Positions 50,853-60,218 of a DNA stretch of 64,000 nt are shown here, in pieces (positions within the stretch are counted from its first letter, which is position 1; every line of letters starts with the position of its first letter). The notes under the pieces were generated by a model, which saw only the letters and a program-made list of their open reading frames with translations, did no database searches and had not been told where the DNA came from. The DNA comes from Hominimerdicola alba. GTDB lineage: Bacteria > Bacillota > Clostridia > Oscillospirales > Ruminococcaceae. Location of the stretch: positions 141,707-205,706 of the forward strand of contig NZ_FOKQ01000003.1 in NCBI RefSeq assembly GCF_900112155.1, read 5' to 3'. Position numbers and translations under genes: made by a program.

Positions 50853-52691
50853 TTAAATCCTCTCTTCGGCTGTCTGCGCTATTTTTTCAGCGGACAGACC
50901 AAGTTCGTCAAGCAGGGCATTGGGATCGCCGTGAGGTACTAAGCCTTTGATATTAAAGGCTTCCACATTCCCGCACATGGCGGAAAACTTTTCGGATATA
51001 GAACCGTCAGTATAGGCTTCCTCAAAGAAAAGCACCTTGTCGTAGTCCCTGACTATATCAGCGATATCGTCTGCCAAGGGGAATACCTTGACAAGTTTCA
51101 AAGTATCACATATAATGCCTTTTTCTTTTAGCATATTTGCGGCTTTGCAGACGTTATTGTAAAGTCTGCCATAGCTTACAAGCAAAGTATTTCCGCCGTT
51201 TTTGCTAAGATAATTTGTAGTTCTGATAGTGTCAAGACCACAACTTGACACTTCTTTCCCTCTGGGGTAACGAACAACCGCTATGCCCTTTTCTTCAAAA
51301 ACTGCTTTTTTAAGGCAAAGCCTGAGTTCCTGATAATCCGACGGAGAATAGATCGTGACATTAGGCACGGCGGTCAGGAATGAGATATCAAAAATGCCCT
51401 GATGTGTCTCGCCGTCACTTCCTACAATGCCCGCACGGTCAACACAGATAACTGCGTGAAGTCCGCCAATGGCAAGGTCGTGGATAAGCTGGTCATAGCT
51501 TCTCTGCAAAAATGTGGAATACACAGCGAAAACAGGTATCATACCAGCGGCGGCAAGACCTCCGCAGAATGTTACCGCGTGTTCTTCGGCTATGCCAACA
51601 TCAAAAAATCTGTTAGGAAAATTTTTGGCAAAATATTGAAGACCTGTTCCGTACTTCATGGCAGCTGTCACTGCGCAGATGCGCTTATCAGCCCTTGCAA
51701 GCCTGCAAAGCTCCTTTCCCATAACGGTTGAGAAGCTGTCAGCACTGACAACATCCGGATTGCCTGTGGATATCTCAAACGAACCCACACCGTGGAACTC
51801 GCCTGGATTGGCTTCTGCGGGTGCATAGCCTTTTCCCTTGACAGTGTTCACATGAACGAAAACAGGCTTTTTCGATGCTTTTGCCGCGCGAAGTCCTGCT
51901 TCCAGCTCTTCGATATTGTGACCGTCCAGAGGTCCGATGAACTCGAATCCCAGCTCTTCAAACATTGTGCTGTGCAGAAGCATGGACTTGAAAGCGTTCT
52001 TCGATGATTTGACGACTTTCTTCACAGGCTGACCCACAACAGGGGTAGCGTCCAGAACCCTTTGAACGGCTGATTTTGTTCTTTTATATGAAGACTTTGT
52101 CCTCAATGTGGAGAGGTATTTCGCCATACTGCCCACGTTGCGGGATATAGACATTTCGTTATAATTCAGGATAACGATGATATTCGTCTCGCTTTTGCCT
52201 GCGTTGTTAAGACCCTCAAAGCTGAGTCCGCCCGACATAGCGCCGTCACCAAGTACTGCGATGGCATGATGTGGGTCGCCTTTGATCTTGTTTGCATAGG
52301 CTATGCCCAGCGCCGCGGATATGGAATTTGAGCTATGTCCGCTGATAAATGCGTCATGCTCTGATTCATCGGGACGGCAAAAGCCAGAGATACCGCCCTC
52401 TTTTCGCAGAGTAGAAAAACTGTCCCGCCTGCCTGTAAGTATCTTATGGGTATATGCCTGATGTCCCACATCCCAGACTATCTTATCCTCAGGTGATTCA
52501 AATACCCTGTGGAGAGCAACGGTCAGCTCCACCGTACCGAGATTTGATGCAAGGTGTCCGCCGTTTTTGGAAACTGTCTTTATCAGAAGTGCCCGTATCT
52601 GCCTGCAAAGCTCATCACACTGGTTGTATGACAGCCTTTTAAGATCTGCAGGCAGGTCGAGACTGAAAAGATCCGCTTTTTTATCTGCCAT
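50853..52691 (-). CDS. dxs: 1-deoxy-D-xylulose-5-phosphate synthase
   Basis: The 612-residue TPP enzyme condenses pyruvate and glyceraldehyde 3-phosphate in the first step of the MEP isoprenoid pathway. Key words are SKNGGHLASNLGTVELTVAL (about 41-60), the GHQAYTHKILTGR motif, SGHSSNSISAALG, the TPP/Mg motif AVLGDGAMSGGLSFEGLNNA and, in the second half, GIAEEHAVTFCGGLA. It sits between ispA and tlyA as in other Firmicutes. Confidence 0.97.
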   Translation of the reverse strand: MADKKADLFSLDLPADLKRLSYNQCDELCRQIRALLIKTVSKNGGHLASNLGTVELTVALHRVFESPEDKIVWDVGHQAYTHKILTGRRDSFSTLRKEGGISGFCRPDESEHDAFISGHSSNSISAALGIAYANKIKGDPHHAIAVLGDGAMSGGLSFEGLNNAGKSETNIIVILNYNEMSISRNVGSMAKYLSTLRTKSSYKRTKSAVQRVLDATPVVGQPVKKVVKSSKNAFKSMLLHSTMFEELGFEFIGPLDGHNIEELEAGLRAAKASKKPVFVHVNTVKGKGYAPAEANPGEFHGVGSFEISTGNPDVVSADSFSTVMGKELCRLARADKRICAVTAAMKYGTGLQYFAKNFPNRFFDVGIAEEHAVTFCGGLAAAGMIPVFAVYSTFLQRSYDQLIHDLAIGGLHAVICVDRAGIVGSDGETHQGIFDISFLTAVPNVTIYSPSDYQELRLCLKKAVFEEKGIAVVRYPRGKEVSSCGLDTIRTTNYLSKNGGNTLLVSYGRLYNNVCKAANMLKEKGIICDTLKLVKVFPLADDIADIVRDYDKVLFFEEAYTDGSISEKFSAMCGNVEAFNIKGLVPHGDPNALLDELGLSAEKIAQTAEERI

Positions 52692-52717
52692 AATCTTTTA
52701 AACTCCCTTCGCCGAGA

Positions 52718-53611
52718 TCATGAGCGTCTGCCGAGCAGTTCCTGTGTCAGCTCAAAAATAAATTCGTTATTATCAAATTTTTTCAGAGCACCAAGGGCGG
52801 TAACGGTAAGCTGAGCAGCTATCTGTCTCGACCTTTGCAGACCCAGCAGAGATACATATGTGTTCTTATGCTGTTCGCTGTCGCTGCCGATGGGCTTGCC
52901 TAACTCTTCAAAAGTGCCTGTAACATCAAGGATATCGTCCACTATCTGGAAAGCCCTGCCCATAGCCTGAGCGTACTCAGCGGCAGCAGGGATATACTCC
53001 ATCCTGCCCGAAATGATAACTCCCATTACGCAGGCAGCCTCGATAAGAGCCCCTGTTTTATAGGATTGCAGAGTATTAAGAGTCTCAATATCGATAACTT
53101 CGTCCTCGGTCTCGAGGTCGATGACCTGACCGCCTATCATGCCGTCGGTACCGATCGCCTTGGAAAGTACTGAAACAAGCATTACAGCTGTTTCAGCGGA
53201 AATAGTGCCATCCATCGCGCAGTCGGTGATGACCTCGAAAGCCAGGGTATTCAGCGCGTCACCTGCCAACAATGCTATCTCCTCGGAAAAAGCTTTATGG
53301 CATGAGGGCTTGCCCCTGCGGAAGTCGTCATTATCCATACATGGAAGATCATCATGGATAAGGGAATAGGTGTGGATAAGCTCAACTGCACAGGCGAGCT
53401 TCACCATTTTGTCTATATCATCACCGCCGCACATACGGTAGAATTCAAGTATCAGGATAGGTCTCAGCCTTTTGCCGCCAGCACTCAGTGAATACTCCAT
53501 TGCTTCAAGTACTGCGCTTTGGAGCTCGGGCTTATTTTCGGTGAATCTCAACAGCTCTTCATTTATTTTTTCGGCATAAGCCTTTAACAGCTGTTCATGT
53601 CTATCAGTCAT
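52718..53611 (-). CDS. ispA: farnesyl/geranyl diphosphate synthase (polyprenyl synthetase)
   Basis: The 297-residue enzyme builds C10-C15 prenyl diphosphates from dxs-pathway units. The first aspartate-rich motif is in LIHDDLPCMDNDDFRRGKPS (about 81-100) and the second is FQIVDDILDVTG (about 217-228). SAGGKRLRP is the chain-elongation start motif. It overlaps the xseB end by 8 bases. Product length is inferred from family context. Confidence 0.94.
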   Translation of the reverse strand: MTDRHEQLLKAYAEKINEELLRFTENKPELQSAVLEAMEYSLSAGGKRLRPILILEFYRMCGGDDIDKMVKLACAVELIHTYSLIHDDLPCMDNDDFRRGKPSCHKAFSEEIALLAGDALNTLAFEVITDCAMDGTISAETAVMLVSVLSKAIGTDGMIGGQVIDLETEDEVIDIETLNTLQSYKTGALIEAACVMGVIISGRMEYIPAAAEYAQAMGRAFQIVDDILDVTGTFEELGKPIGSDSEQHKNTYVSLLGLQRSRQIAAQLTVTALGALKKFDNNEFIFELTQELLGRRS

Positions 53612-53792
53612 CAGTATTTTCTCCGTTCATAGTTTTTACTGTGAGTTTGGCGTTCTCCAGTGCTTTTTTGCTGTCCGCCGTCAGACCCACACCCTCTTTA
53701 TAAAGCTCTAGTGCCTTATCAAGGGGGAGTTTATCGCTTTCAAGCTGAGCCACAATCTCCTCAAGCCTTTGCAGATTTTCTTCAAATGTCAT
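53604..53792 (-). CDS. xseB: exodeoxyribonuclease VII small subunit
   Basis: A 62-residue helical protein beginning MTFEENLQRLEEIVAQLESD, with LPLDKALELYKEGVGLTADS next; both are typical XseB. It forms the nuclease with the large subunit encoded just upstream, whose 3' end it overlaps by 11 bases. No catalytic site of its own is known. Confidence 0.95.
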   Translation of the reverse strand: MTFEENLQRLEEIVAQLESDKLPLDKALELYKEGVGLTADSKKALENAKLTVKTMNGENTDD

Positions 53793-55002
53793 TTATATCA
53801 GCCTTTCGGTCATTTATCTTTGTCGTAACAGCCGCAACCGTGCCGTCGGCGAAGCGTATGCTTATCTCCATGCCCTCTTTGATATCCTTCACCGAGGTCA
53901 AAGCTGTACCGCCGCTTTCCACAAGAGCATATCCCCTGCCCAGCACGTTGAATGGGCTGAGTGTCCTCAGCTGTGCCGCCGCCCTGTCAAGGTTCAGCTC
54001 GCAGACTTTCAGCTTGTTTTCCATAAGCATACGAAGTCTGCTCTCAGCTTCATCAAGGCGCTTTTCGGATTCTTTCAGCCGACGTTTCGGCGATGAAGCC
54101 CTGAGCCTTGTATCCAGCTTTTCAATTTCTATCATCCTGCCCCGCAGGTACATACCAAAAGCGGAATCCAGCCGTGCTTTCATCACATTTGCCGCAGCAT
54201 ACATATCCACGATATCGGGAGTTGCAAGTTCAGCCGCCGCCGAGGGGGTAGGTGCCCGCATATCAGCGGCATAGTCTGCAAGAGTCGTATCCGTCTCGTG
54301 ACCCACTGCGGATATCACAGGGGTGGAACAATCCGACACCGCCATTACAACAGTTTCGGAATTGAAAGCATCAAGGTCTTCGGAAGAACCTCCGCCCCTT
54401 GAAAGTATTATGGTATCCGCGCCGCTTTTATCCGCAGACCTCAGTGCCGCCGCAACCGAAGCAGGTGCTGTATCTCCCTGCACCGTAGCTGGATAAACTT
54501 CCACCGTGCACACAGGGTAACGTCTGCCTACAATATTTAAGATATCCTGCAAGGCTGCACCGTCTGCCGATGTAACAACAGCGATCTTTTTCGGCACCAT
54601 GGGTATGGCTTTTTTCTTTGACTGATCAAAAACACCCAGCTTTTTCAGCTTGTCTTTGAGCAGCTCGTTCTTAGCAAAAGCTATGCCCGTACTGCCGAGA
54701 ACAGCTATCTCGGTGGCGATTATCTGGCAAGAACCCTCACGCTCATATACCTCAACATCGCCCATAACAAGGACACTCATGCCGTTTTCAGGCAGGGCTT
54801 TCAGCTTTTTCACCCGTCCCGCAAACATGATACATTTTATAGAGCTTGCTTCGTCCTTGATGGTAAAAAAAGCGTGACCCGTCTTGAAATGTATGCTGAA
54901 ATTTGATATCTCGCCCTTGACCGCCGCACCTTTGAATTTAAGCTCCTGCTTTATCTTGAATGCCAGCAGTTTGTTGAGCTGACTGACTGTCAGAACACTC
55001 AT
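53782..55002 (-). CDS. xseA: exodeoxyribonuclease VII large subunit
   Basis: The 406-residue subunit has an N-terminal OB fold (about 5-100, with the word VKGEISNFSIHFKTGHAFFT), the catalytic XseA domain (about 115-340) with ILSRGGGSSEDLDAFNSETV and SAVGHETDTTLADYAADMRA, and a coiled-coil arm. It degrades single-stranded DNA processively in both directions. The start overlaps the previous gene stop as ATGA. Confidence 0.96.
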   Translation of the reverse strand: MSVLTVSQLNKLLAFKIKQELKFKGAAVKGEISNFSIHFKTGHAFFTIKDEASSIKCIMFAGRVKKLKALPENGMSVLVMGDVEVYEREGSCQIIATEIAVLGSTGIAFAKNELLKDKLKKLGVFDQSKKKAIPMVPKKIAVVTSADGAALQDILNIVGRRYPVCTVEVYPATVQGDTAPASVAAALRSADKSGADTIILSRGGGSSEDLDAFNSETVVMAVSDCSTPVISAVGHETDTTLADYAADMRAPTPSAAAELATPDIVDMYAAANVMKARLDSAFGMYLRGRMIEIEKLDTRLRASSPKRRLKESEKRLDEAESRLRMLMENKLKVCELNLDRAAAQLRTLSPFNVLGRGYALVESGGTALTSVKDIKEGMEISIRFADGTVAAVTTKINDRKADINDI

Positions 55003-55940
55003 GGCTCATTTCCTTTCATGGCGGCATAGATCGCTATGCCAACTGAGTTGTCTCCCGAAAATTCGGGCGCAGCAAAATATGCGTCAAACTGCTTTGAAAG
55101 CTTATCAGCGATAAGCTTGTCCGCCATGACGCCCCCTGCGTAGATAACGGGCATTTCGCCGTACTTTTCAAGACCCGCCTTTGTCATCGCCGATATTGTC
55201 TCAAAGATATAGTCCAGACAGAACTTTGCAGTATCCTCGGGAGATTCGCCTTTTTCAAGCATCTGAACACACTTGTTCTCCACTCCCGATAACGAGCAGT
55301 CAAGCCCTTTCACCGAGGGTCTTATCCTGAATTCCCGATTACTTTTGCGGGCAAGCTCTTCAAGCTCTTCACCGCAGGGAAAACTAAGCCCAAGCCTTAC
55401 GCCAAGCCTGTCGATACACTGACCCGCTTTGAGATCGTCGGAATGACCTGCCTCAGTCAAAGAAACGACCTTTTCCTTGTCCCCTCTGCACAGCAGCATA
55501 TCCGTAGTACCGCCGCTGACATGGAACGCAAGAAAAGGTTCGCCGTTATCAAGAAGACTAAGCTTTTTGCAGGAATACAGAGCCGCCAGCACATGACCTT
55601 TCTGGTGAGAGGTACGCTCAGGCTCTATACCTGCGGCGGCGGAAACTGATCGGCACACGTTCTCACCCACAAGAAAACAGGGCATATATGAGCCCTCAAC
55701 TTCTCTCGGGGCATAGGAATAGGCACAGCCCGAAAGCCGCGGCTTGCCCGAAAACAACTCCTCCATAAGCGCAGGAAGCTGTTTGGTATGATGGAACACC
55801 GCGTCAGACTGCCTAAGTCCACGCTCGCCTTTTTTCACGGGAAGAAGCTGTCTGCAAGACTTTACTTCACCCGTTACGCTGTCATACAGCGCACAGCTCG
55901 TCCTGTAATTACTGGTGTCTATACCTAAGTATATTCCCAT
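54999..55940 (-). CDS. TsaD/Kae1-like paralogue (M22 family)
   Basis: A 313-residue ASKHA-fold protein starting YLGIDTSNYRTSCALYD, with SHQKGHVLAALYS (the metal-binding HxxxH of Kae1 is present as His-Gln-Lys-Gly-His, about 112-116) and AFHVSGGTTDMLL. It differs from true TsaD in its N-terminus and in the shorter C-terminal part. Clostridia often carry such a second copy in this cluster. True TsaD makes t6A in tRNA; the role of this paralogue is unknown. Confidence 0.85.
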   Translation of the reverse strand: MGIYLGIDTSNYRTSCALYDSVTGEVKSCRQLLPVKKGERGLRQSDAVFHHTKQLPALMEELFSGKPRLSGCAYSYAPREVEGSYMPCFLVGENVCRSVSAAAGIEPERTSHQKGHVLAALYSCKKLSLLDNGEPFLAFHVSGGTTDMLLCRGDKEKVVSLTEAGHSDDLKAGQCIDRLGVRLGLSFPCGEELEELARKSNREFRIRPSVKGLDCSLSGVENKCVQMLEKGESPEDTAKFCLDYIFETISAMTKAGLEKYGEMPVIYAGGVMADKLIADKLSKQFDAYFAAPEFSGDNSVGIAIYAAMKGNEP

Positions 55941-56353
55941 CAGTCCTCGTCCTTTTTGATATCCTTTGCAAATGAACCCAGGAGACCGTTAACGAAAGCG
56001 ATATCAGGTTCGAGAGCGTATTTCTCGGTAAGAGCCACAGCCTCGCTTATCGCTACGTTCACAGGTACTTTTTCATCATAAAGCGCTTCGTAGATAGCAA
56101 GTCTCAGCGCGGTAAGATCCACCTTTGGGATACGGCTGACAGCGCGCTTGTCGGAATACTTCGATATTATGGAATCAAGCTCCTCCTGATTATCGAATAT
56201 AGCACGCACAAGGGACTTCACTTCATCGTTCACAGGTATGAACTCGCCAAGTTCCTCGGCACTCTCAAATATCTTATCCAGATCATCGTCCAAAAACATT
56301 TTTTCAAAAGACAGCAGAAAAGCAGCCTGTCTTACTTCTCGTCTTCCTGCCAC
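55940..56353 (-). CDS. nusB: transcription antitermination factor NusB
   Basis: A 137-residue helical protein: starts RREVRQAAFLLSFEKMFLDD, continues VDLTALRLAIYEAL at about 83-96 and PVNVAISEAVALTEKYA at about 105-121, all classic NusB. It binds boxA RNA with NusE in rRNA antitermination. The stop overlaps the next start as TGATG. Confidence 0.95.
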   Translation of the reverse strand: MAGRREVRQAAFLLSFEKMFLDDDLDKIFESAEELGEFIPVNDEVKSLVRAIFDNQEELDSIISKYSDKRAVSRIPKVDLTALRLAIYEALYDEKVPVNVAISEAVALTEKYALEPDIAFVNGLLGSFAKDIKKDED

Positions 56354-56400
56354 ACAAACACTCCTAACAAAAATTATTCTGATACATTACTACAGAGGTA

Positions 56401-56754
56401 TCAGTCCTCACTGAAATGAACGCCGCAGATCGTTACGTTTACCTTGGCAACGGTGAGCCCGAGCATTGTCTGCACAGCACTCTTGACCTGCTCCTGTATC
56501 ATTTCGGCAGCGGTTATCGCATTGGTGCCGTTGTTGAGAATGACACCTATGGAAACGGAAAGAACGTCATCAACGAGTCCTATCCTTATATTACCCACAC
56601 TCTCCTGTCTGAGCCAGATCTGTCTGGGGGTCTTCATGACGGGTGCTACGCCGTATACTCCTTCGACCTCAGCCATGGAGTTGGTGATTATCTGTGCGAT
56701 AACGTCCTGATTTATATGGAGACTTTTCTCGACTTTGTTGGTGTTTTCTGACAT
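56401..56754 (-). CDS. Asp23/Gls24 family envelope stress protein
   Basis: A 117-residue protein with the Asp23 domain through most of its length: an INQDVIAQIITNSMAEVEGV beginning, then LSVSIGVILNNGTNAI and AVQTMLGLTVAKVNVTICGV at the end. These proteins bind membrane anchors and respond to alkaline or envelope stress; in sporeformers one copy always lies next to nusB. Its promoter is at 56817-56845. Confidence 0.92.
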   Translation of the reverse strand: MSENTNKVEKSLHINQDVIAQIITNSMAEVEGVYGVAPVMKTPRQIWLRQESVGNIRIGLVDDVLSVSIGVILNNGTNAITAAEMIQEQVKSAVQTMLGLTVAKVNVTICGVHFSED

Positions 56755-56816
56755 AATGATACCTCCCGTAAAATATTCAGCGGGACATGAGCCCCGTTAT
56801 TTGTATACTTGAAAGT

Positions 56817-56845
56817 ATTATAACATATTTTTCTGCAAAAGTAAA
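56817..56845 (-). promoter_or_regulatory. promoter of the Asp23-nusB gene group
   Basis: TTTACT (56845-56840), 17 bases, TATAAT (56822-56817) on the minus strand. It would give nusB-recN transcription independent of spoIIIA. Confidence 0.65.
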
Positions 56846-56884
56846 GACACCACGCGCATTTTTTCGCATAACTGCTGTACCGAA

Positions 56885-57075
56885 ATCATGCGGCCGCATA
56901 ATTTTGCAGACCGATGAACAGTTTTATGCGAGCTTTATATCAAACTAAACGCATAAAACCGCCCACACACCGCACCGCAGGATACCCACATCATGCGGTC
57001 GCATAAATTGGTAAACCGTCGCATACGTTTATATACCAAAATGCACGCACAAAACCGCCCGCACTCCAAAAGCTA
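56885..57075. repeat. imperfect 105-base direct repeat with palindromes
   Basis: Two units start at 56885 (ATCATGCGGCCGCATAA) and 56990 (ATCATGCGGTCGCATAA). Both contain a GCGGnCGC palindrome, a GTTTTATGCG or GTCGCATACG element and end in an AAAACCGCCC motif. In unit 1 TTTTATGCG (56922-56930) and CGCATAAAA (56950-56958) form a perfect 9-base inverted repeat. No gene is seen between 56755 and 57106. Confidence 0.65.
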
Positions 57076-57106
57076 CGTCGGGGCACGGGCGGATATTTCA
57101 TTTATT

Positions 57107-57652
57107 TCATGCAACATCGAAAATGCGGATATTTTCGGTTGGTACAGATACCTCGCTGAGCAGGATATCCTTTATCTGGGCGGCTTCACTGGCTATAAGA
57201 CCCTCTGAGCCTGCCTTTACCACGATGTTTGCGTTATCGCCGTCAAGGTAGCAGACACAGTCAGTAAATCCTGCCGCCTTGACAAGCGATTCTATCTTGC
57301 TTTCGGATTCCATCAGACCTGTCATGGCGGCGGCTTCTTCGGCAGCTACCTCTTTTTCTTCTTCTGTGGCATCACCGCCGTTGATTATTGTCTTGAGTGT
57401 CTCCTTAGCTTCGTCACGGGCGTTCATTCTATCTATCCTCGCCTGTGCGAAATAGTCAGTGGTATTCTTGTCAAGGCTGACAAGCTCGGCTTCACCGTAA
57501 TCGGCGCTGTGCTTTTCTATCTTGTCTGTAGTCTTTATCTCGCCACCCGATGAAGTTACTGCATAATTCGCGTAGACCGCTATGCCCATCATCAGGGTCA
57601 TTCCCGCAAGGACTATCTGCTTTTTGCCTATAACAAAACTTGGCTTTTTCAT
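57107..57652 (-). CDS. spoIIIAH: stage III sporulation protein AH
   Basis: A 181-residue protein with an N-terminal membrane helix (about residues 10-28) and an extracellular YscJ/FliF-like domain at the C-terminus (about 100-180). LMESESKIESLVKAAGFTDC and VVKAGSEGLIASEAAQIKDI match the family. SpoIIIAH pairs with SpoIIQ across the two spore membranes as part of the feeding-tube channel. It is the last spoIIIA gene. Confidence 0.93.
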   Translation of the reverse strand: MKKPSFVIGKKQIVLAGMTLMMGIAVYANYAVTSSGGEIKTTDKIEKHSADYGEAELVSLDKNTTDYFAQARIDRMNARDEAKETLKTIINGGDATEEEKEVAAEEAAAMTGLMESESKIESLVKAAGFTDCVCYLDGDNANIVVKAGSEGLIASEAAQIKDILLSEVSVPTENIRIFDVA

Positions 57653-57673
57653 TGCTATGTACCTCTTTTCCGT

Positions 57674-58225
57674 TTATCTGACTTTTGCTTCAACACAAAC
57701 CCTTGTAGACGAGATGTTCAGGGCGGTCGAAACTGCTTTCTGCACACGTTCATTTACGCTTATGTCCCCTCCTCCTTCACATACGATGACAACTCCGCCT
57801 ATCTGCGGGTCAATGACCTTTCTTATCAGCGGCTGTCTTGTCCCGCCGTTTTCGGTGATGACGATATCCTCGTCCAGCTTTTCGCTTCGGCGGTCGTTGT
57901 TATCCTCGGTAAATCGGCTGATATTCTCGGCATAGATGTACTCGGTACTGCTCTCTAATGATATCATGACCTCGCACTCCCCTACGCCCTCAATCTGTTC
58001 GAGAAGTTCTTTCAGTTCACTTTCGGTGCGATTTCTGAAATCGCCACTGTCAGCGGAGCATATCTGCGAGTCTGCTTTTGCTTTTTCCGTCTTAACCTTG
58101 CTATCGGGTACAAGTTCGGAAAGCATGATCATCAGAATTCCCGCCGCCCCCAGTACCACCGCGATTTTCAGCCTGTTGGGGCTTTTTCTAAACCTATCCG
58201 CCAACTGTTGAATCAGCTTTTTCAT
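57674..58225 (-). CDS. spoIIIAG: stage III sporulation protein AG
   Basis: A 183-residue protein with one membrane segment (about residues 20-38), a short linker with a RTESELKELLEQIEGVGECE ring-building motif (about 66-85) and a domain ending PLIRKVIDPQIGGVVIVCEG (about 131-150). SpoIIIAG forms the ring of the mother cell-forespore channel. It overlaps spoIIIAF by 32 bases. Confidence 0.94.
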   Translation of the reverse strand: MKKLIQQLADRFRKSPNRLKIAVVLGAAGILMIMLSELVPDSKVKTEKAKADSQICSADSGDFRNRTESELKELLEQIEGVGECEVMISLESSTEYIYAENISRFTEDNNDRRSEKLDEDIVITENGGTRQPLIRKVIDPQIGGVVIVCEGGGDISVNERVQKAVSTALNISSTRVCVEAKVR

Positions 58226-58700
58226 CTTCCGCCTTTCCTATAATTATCTCCGCCTCGCCAACCTCTGCAGAAATAAGACGTTGAACTTCTTCTGCTTTGG
58301 TTTCATCAGTCAGAATGACTTCCACTGCGGTTATCTCAACTTCGTTATCCTCGGTAAGAGCCAGCTTTGTGCTGACTTTCGCTTTGCTGATATCATTCTT
58401 ATTCAGCAGGTCGGTGAAATATTCATCACAGCGTGACTTCGCTTCATCTAGAAATATCCCGGTAACATCGGCTTGGGTGTAAGATTTTTCAAGCTCTATC
58501 TCAGAAGAGATATCCACCTCTTTCAGAGAAAGCTTGAATCCCGACGAAGCAAATGGCGAGATCACGGCAAGCAAAGTCATCAGCCCCAAAAGTGACATTA
58601 GGTGTTTTTTCATTCCGCCTGATGGCGCCAGCATATCGGTGATAGCGGTTATTATGCCCATGAAACAGGCTATGGTTATGGCGTTTTTTATCGCGTTCAT
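58194..58700 (-). CDS. spoIIIAF: stage III sporulation protein AF
   Basis: A 168-residue protein with two N-terminal membrane segments (about 8-24 and 34-52) and a soluble domain (about 70-160). Sequence words are weak, as in the family, but size, topology and position between AE and AG identify it. Confidence 0.88.
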   Translation of the reverse strand: MNAIKNAITIACFMGIITAITDMLAPSGGMKKHLMSLLGLMTLLAVISPFASSGFKLSLKEVDISSEIELEKSYTQADVTGIFLDEAKSRCDEYFTDLLNKNDISKAKVSTKLALTEDNEVEITAVEVILTDETKAEEVQRLISAEVGEAEIIIGKAEDEKADSTVGG

Positions 58701-58704
58701 TTCA

Positions 58705-59823
58705 TCACCCCATAGTCATAAACGACATCACCGCAGCTGTGGCGATGATAAACGCCGAGGTTATGGCAATAAGGATACTCCCGCCCACTGCCATTACATT
58801 ATCCATAGTTTTCAGAAGTTCGGCTGTGGGTCTGAGACCAAGAAATTCGTTGGCTATCCTGCCAGCCCACAGGGTAAGCCGCATTGACAGCAGAAGAAGA
58901 AACGGTCGCAGGGCTATTAGAAATATGGCTGTCATGCCAAATCCTCCCACCGCAGCCCTGATGACACCTACTCCGCTTTTGACGGCAAGATAAGCGTCCG
59001 AGACAGAACTGCCTATAACGGGTATAAAGCTTGAAGCTGTAAAGCGTATGGTCTTGGCGGCTACGGAATCCGCCGCAGAACAGGTAACGCCCTGTATGGT
59101 GAGAAGTCCAACAAAAACAAGCATCAGCGCCGCAAGAAGCCATGTGGTAAGCCTGCGGATAGCATCTGCCGCACCTGAAAGTTTCACATGGGTGTTCAGG
59201 GCTGATACAACAGCTATCGCCATAAAAAGGCTCATGAATGGTACCAGCACACCCGATGCCACAAACTCGGCAGCTTCGCACAAAAGCACAGTTGACGAAC
59301 TGTATGCGCCCGCAGTCATTGGGTTGCCACTTGATGCGGACACAGCCGAAAACACCGGTATGTAAGTCAGCATGAACCTGTTTATGCAGGATATGGAATC
59401 CTGCAAAGCAGAATAACTTGATGATAAAGTATCAGCCATGACTGTTATCACAGCTATAACGGATATGCTGCCGTAAGTTGAGCTTAATTCACGATTTTCG
59501 GGAGTCAGAAAAGTCACGGCGGAATAAAGCAATGACACCGCAAGTATCCTGCCAAGCATCACAACGGGAGAACAAAGCACTTCACGAAAACGACCCCACA
59601 GCCATCCGAAAAATCCCCGCATATCTAGCTTTGCGGCATCTGAGGGAGTAACTCCAAGCTCGTCCATATCCTTGGCTGTGTCTTCATCAATGGCGCGGCT
59701 GAGTTCGGTATCTATCTGATTTTTCAAGCGTTCAATTCCGTTTTCGGCAGATGATGCATTTGCGTGTATACACAATATGAACATAATCATCACCACAGCA
59801 ATTGCAGTTATTATCCTTTTCAT
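58705..59823 (-). CDS. spoIIIAE: stage III sporulation protein AE
   Basis: A 372-residue protein: signal-like N-terminus (KRIITAIAVVMIMFILCIHA), an extracytoplasmic segment and about eight membrane helices from residue 75 on, with the ALMLVFVGLLTIQGVTCSAA region and VIGSSVSDAYLAVKSGVGVI. AE is the large polytopic part of the channel. The ATG at 59823 has GTGAGGT before it; a GTG at 59835 is the alternative. It overlaps nothing and follows AD by 8 bases. Confidence 0.93.
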   Translation of the reverse strand: MKRIITAIAVVMIMFILCIHANASSAENGIERLKNQIDTELSRAIDEDTAKDMDELGVTPSDAAKLDMRGFFGWLWGRFREVLCSPVVMLGRILAVSLLYSAVTFLTPENRELSSTYGSISVIAVITVMADTLSSSYSALQDSISCINRFMLTYIPVFSAVSASSGNPMTAGAYSSSTVLLCEAAEFVASGVLVPFMSLFMAIAVVSALNTHVKLSGAADAIRRLTTWLLAALMLVFVGLLTIQGVTCSAADSVAAKTIRFTASSFIPVIGSSVSDAYLAVKSGVGVIRAAVGGFGMTAIFLIALRPFLLLLSMRLTLWAGRIANEFLGLRPTAELLKTMDNVMAVGGSILIAITSAFIIATAAVMSFMTMG

Positions 59824-59831
59824 GTACGACC

Positions 59832-60218
59832 TCACATCAGTAAAGTTTTGACTATCCCTATCAAAGACTCCAGCATCGGCAGTGCGATAAGAAGCAATGC
59901 TGTCTTGCCTGCAAGAACTGTCTGCTCGGCAAGAGTTGATTCTCCGCTGTCACGGCAGATGCCAGATGCAAAGCTCGTTATATAGCATATACCGAGACCT
60001 TTCAGAAGTATGCGCATATACTCAGGGTCTGTGCCACCCTGTACGAAAAAAAGCGACCGCATCTGGGCTATAATTCCGCTCATGGAAGCCGCTGCTTTCA
60101 GAAATATCACAGCAGATGCGGCAAGGGTCAGCACAAGGGCGATACTGCGATCATTATTGACGGTCTTGCACATCACAGCCGACACCACTGCGAAGGCGCA
60201 TATTATAACAATATTCAT
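59832..60218 (-). CDS. spoIIIAD: stage III sporulation protein AD
   Basis: A 128-residue protein with four membrane helices and the conserved KGLGICYITSFASGICRDSG stretch (about 68-87). It overlaps spoIIIAC by one base. Confidence 0.93.
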   Translation of the reverse strand: MNIVIICAFAVVSAVMCKTVNNDRSIALVLTLAASAVIFLKAAASMSGIIAQMRSLFFVQGGTDPEYMRILLKGLGICYITSFASGICRDSGESTLAEQTVLAGKTALLLIALPMLESLIGIVKTLLM

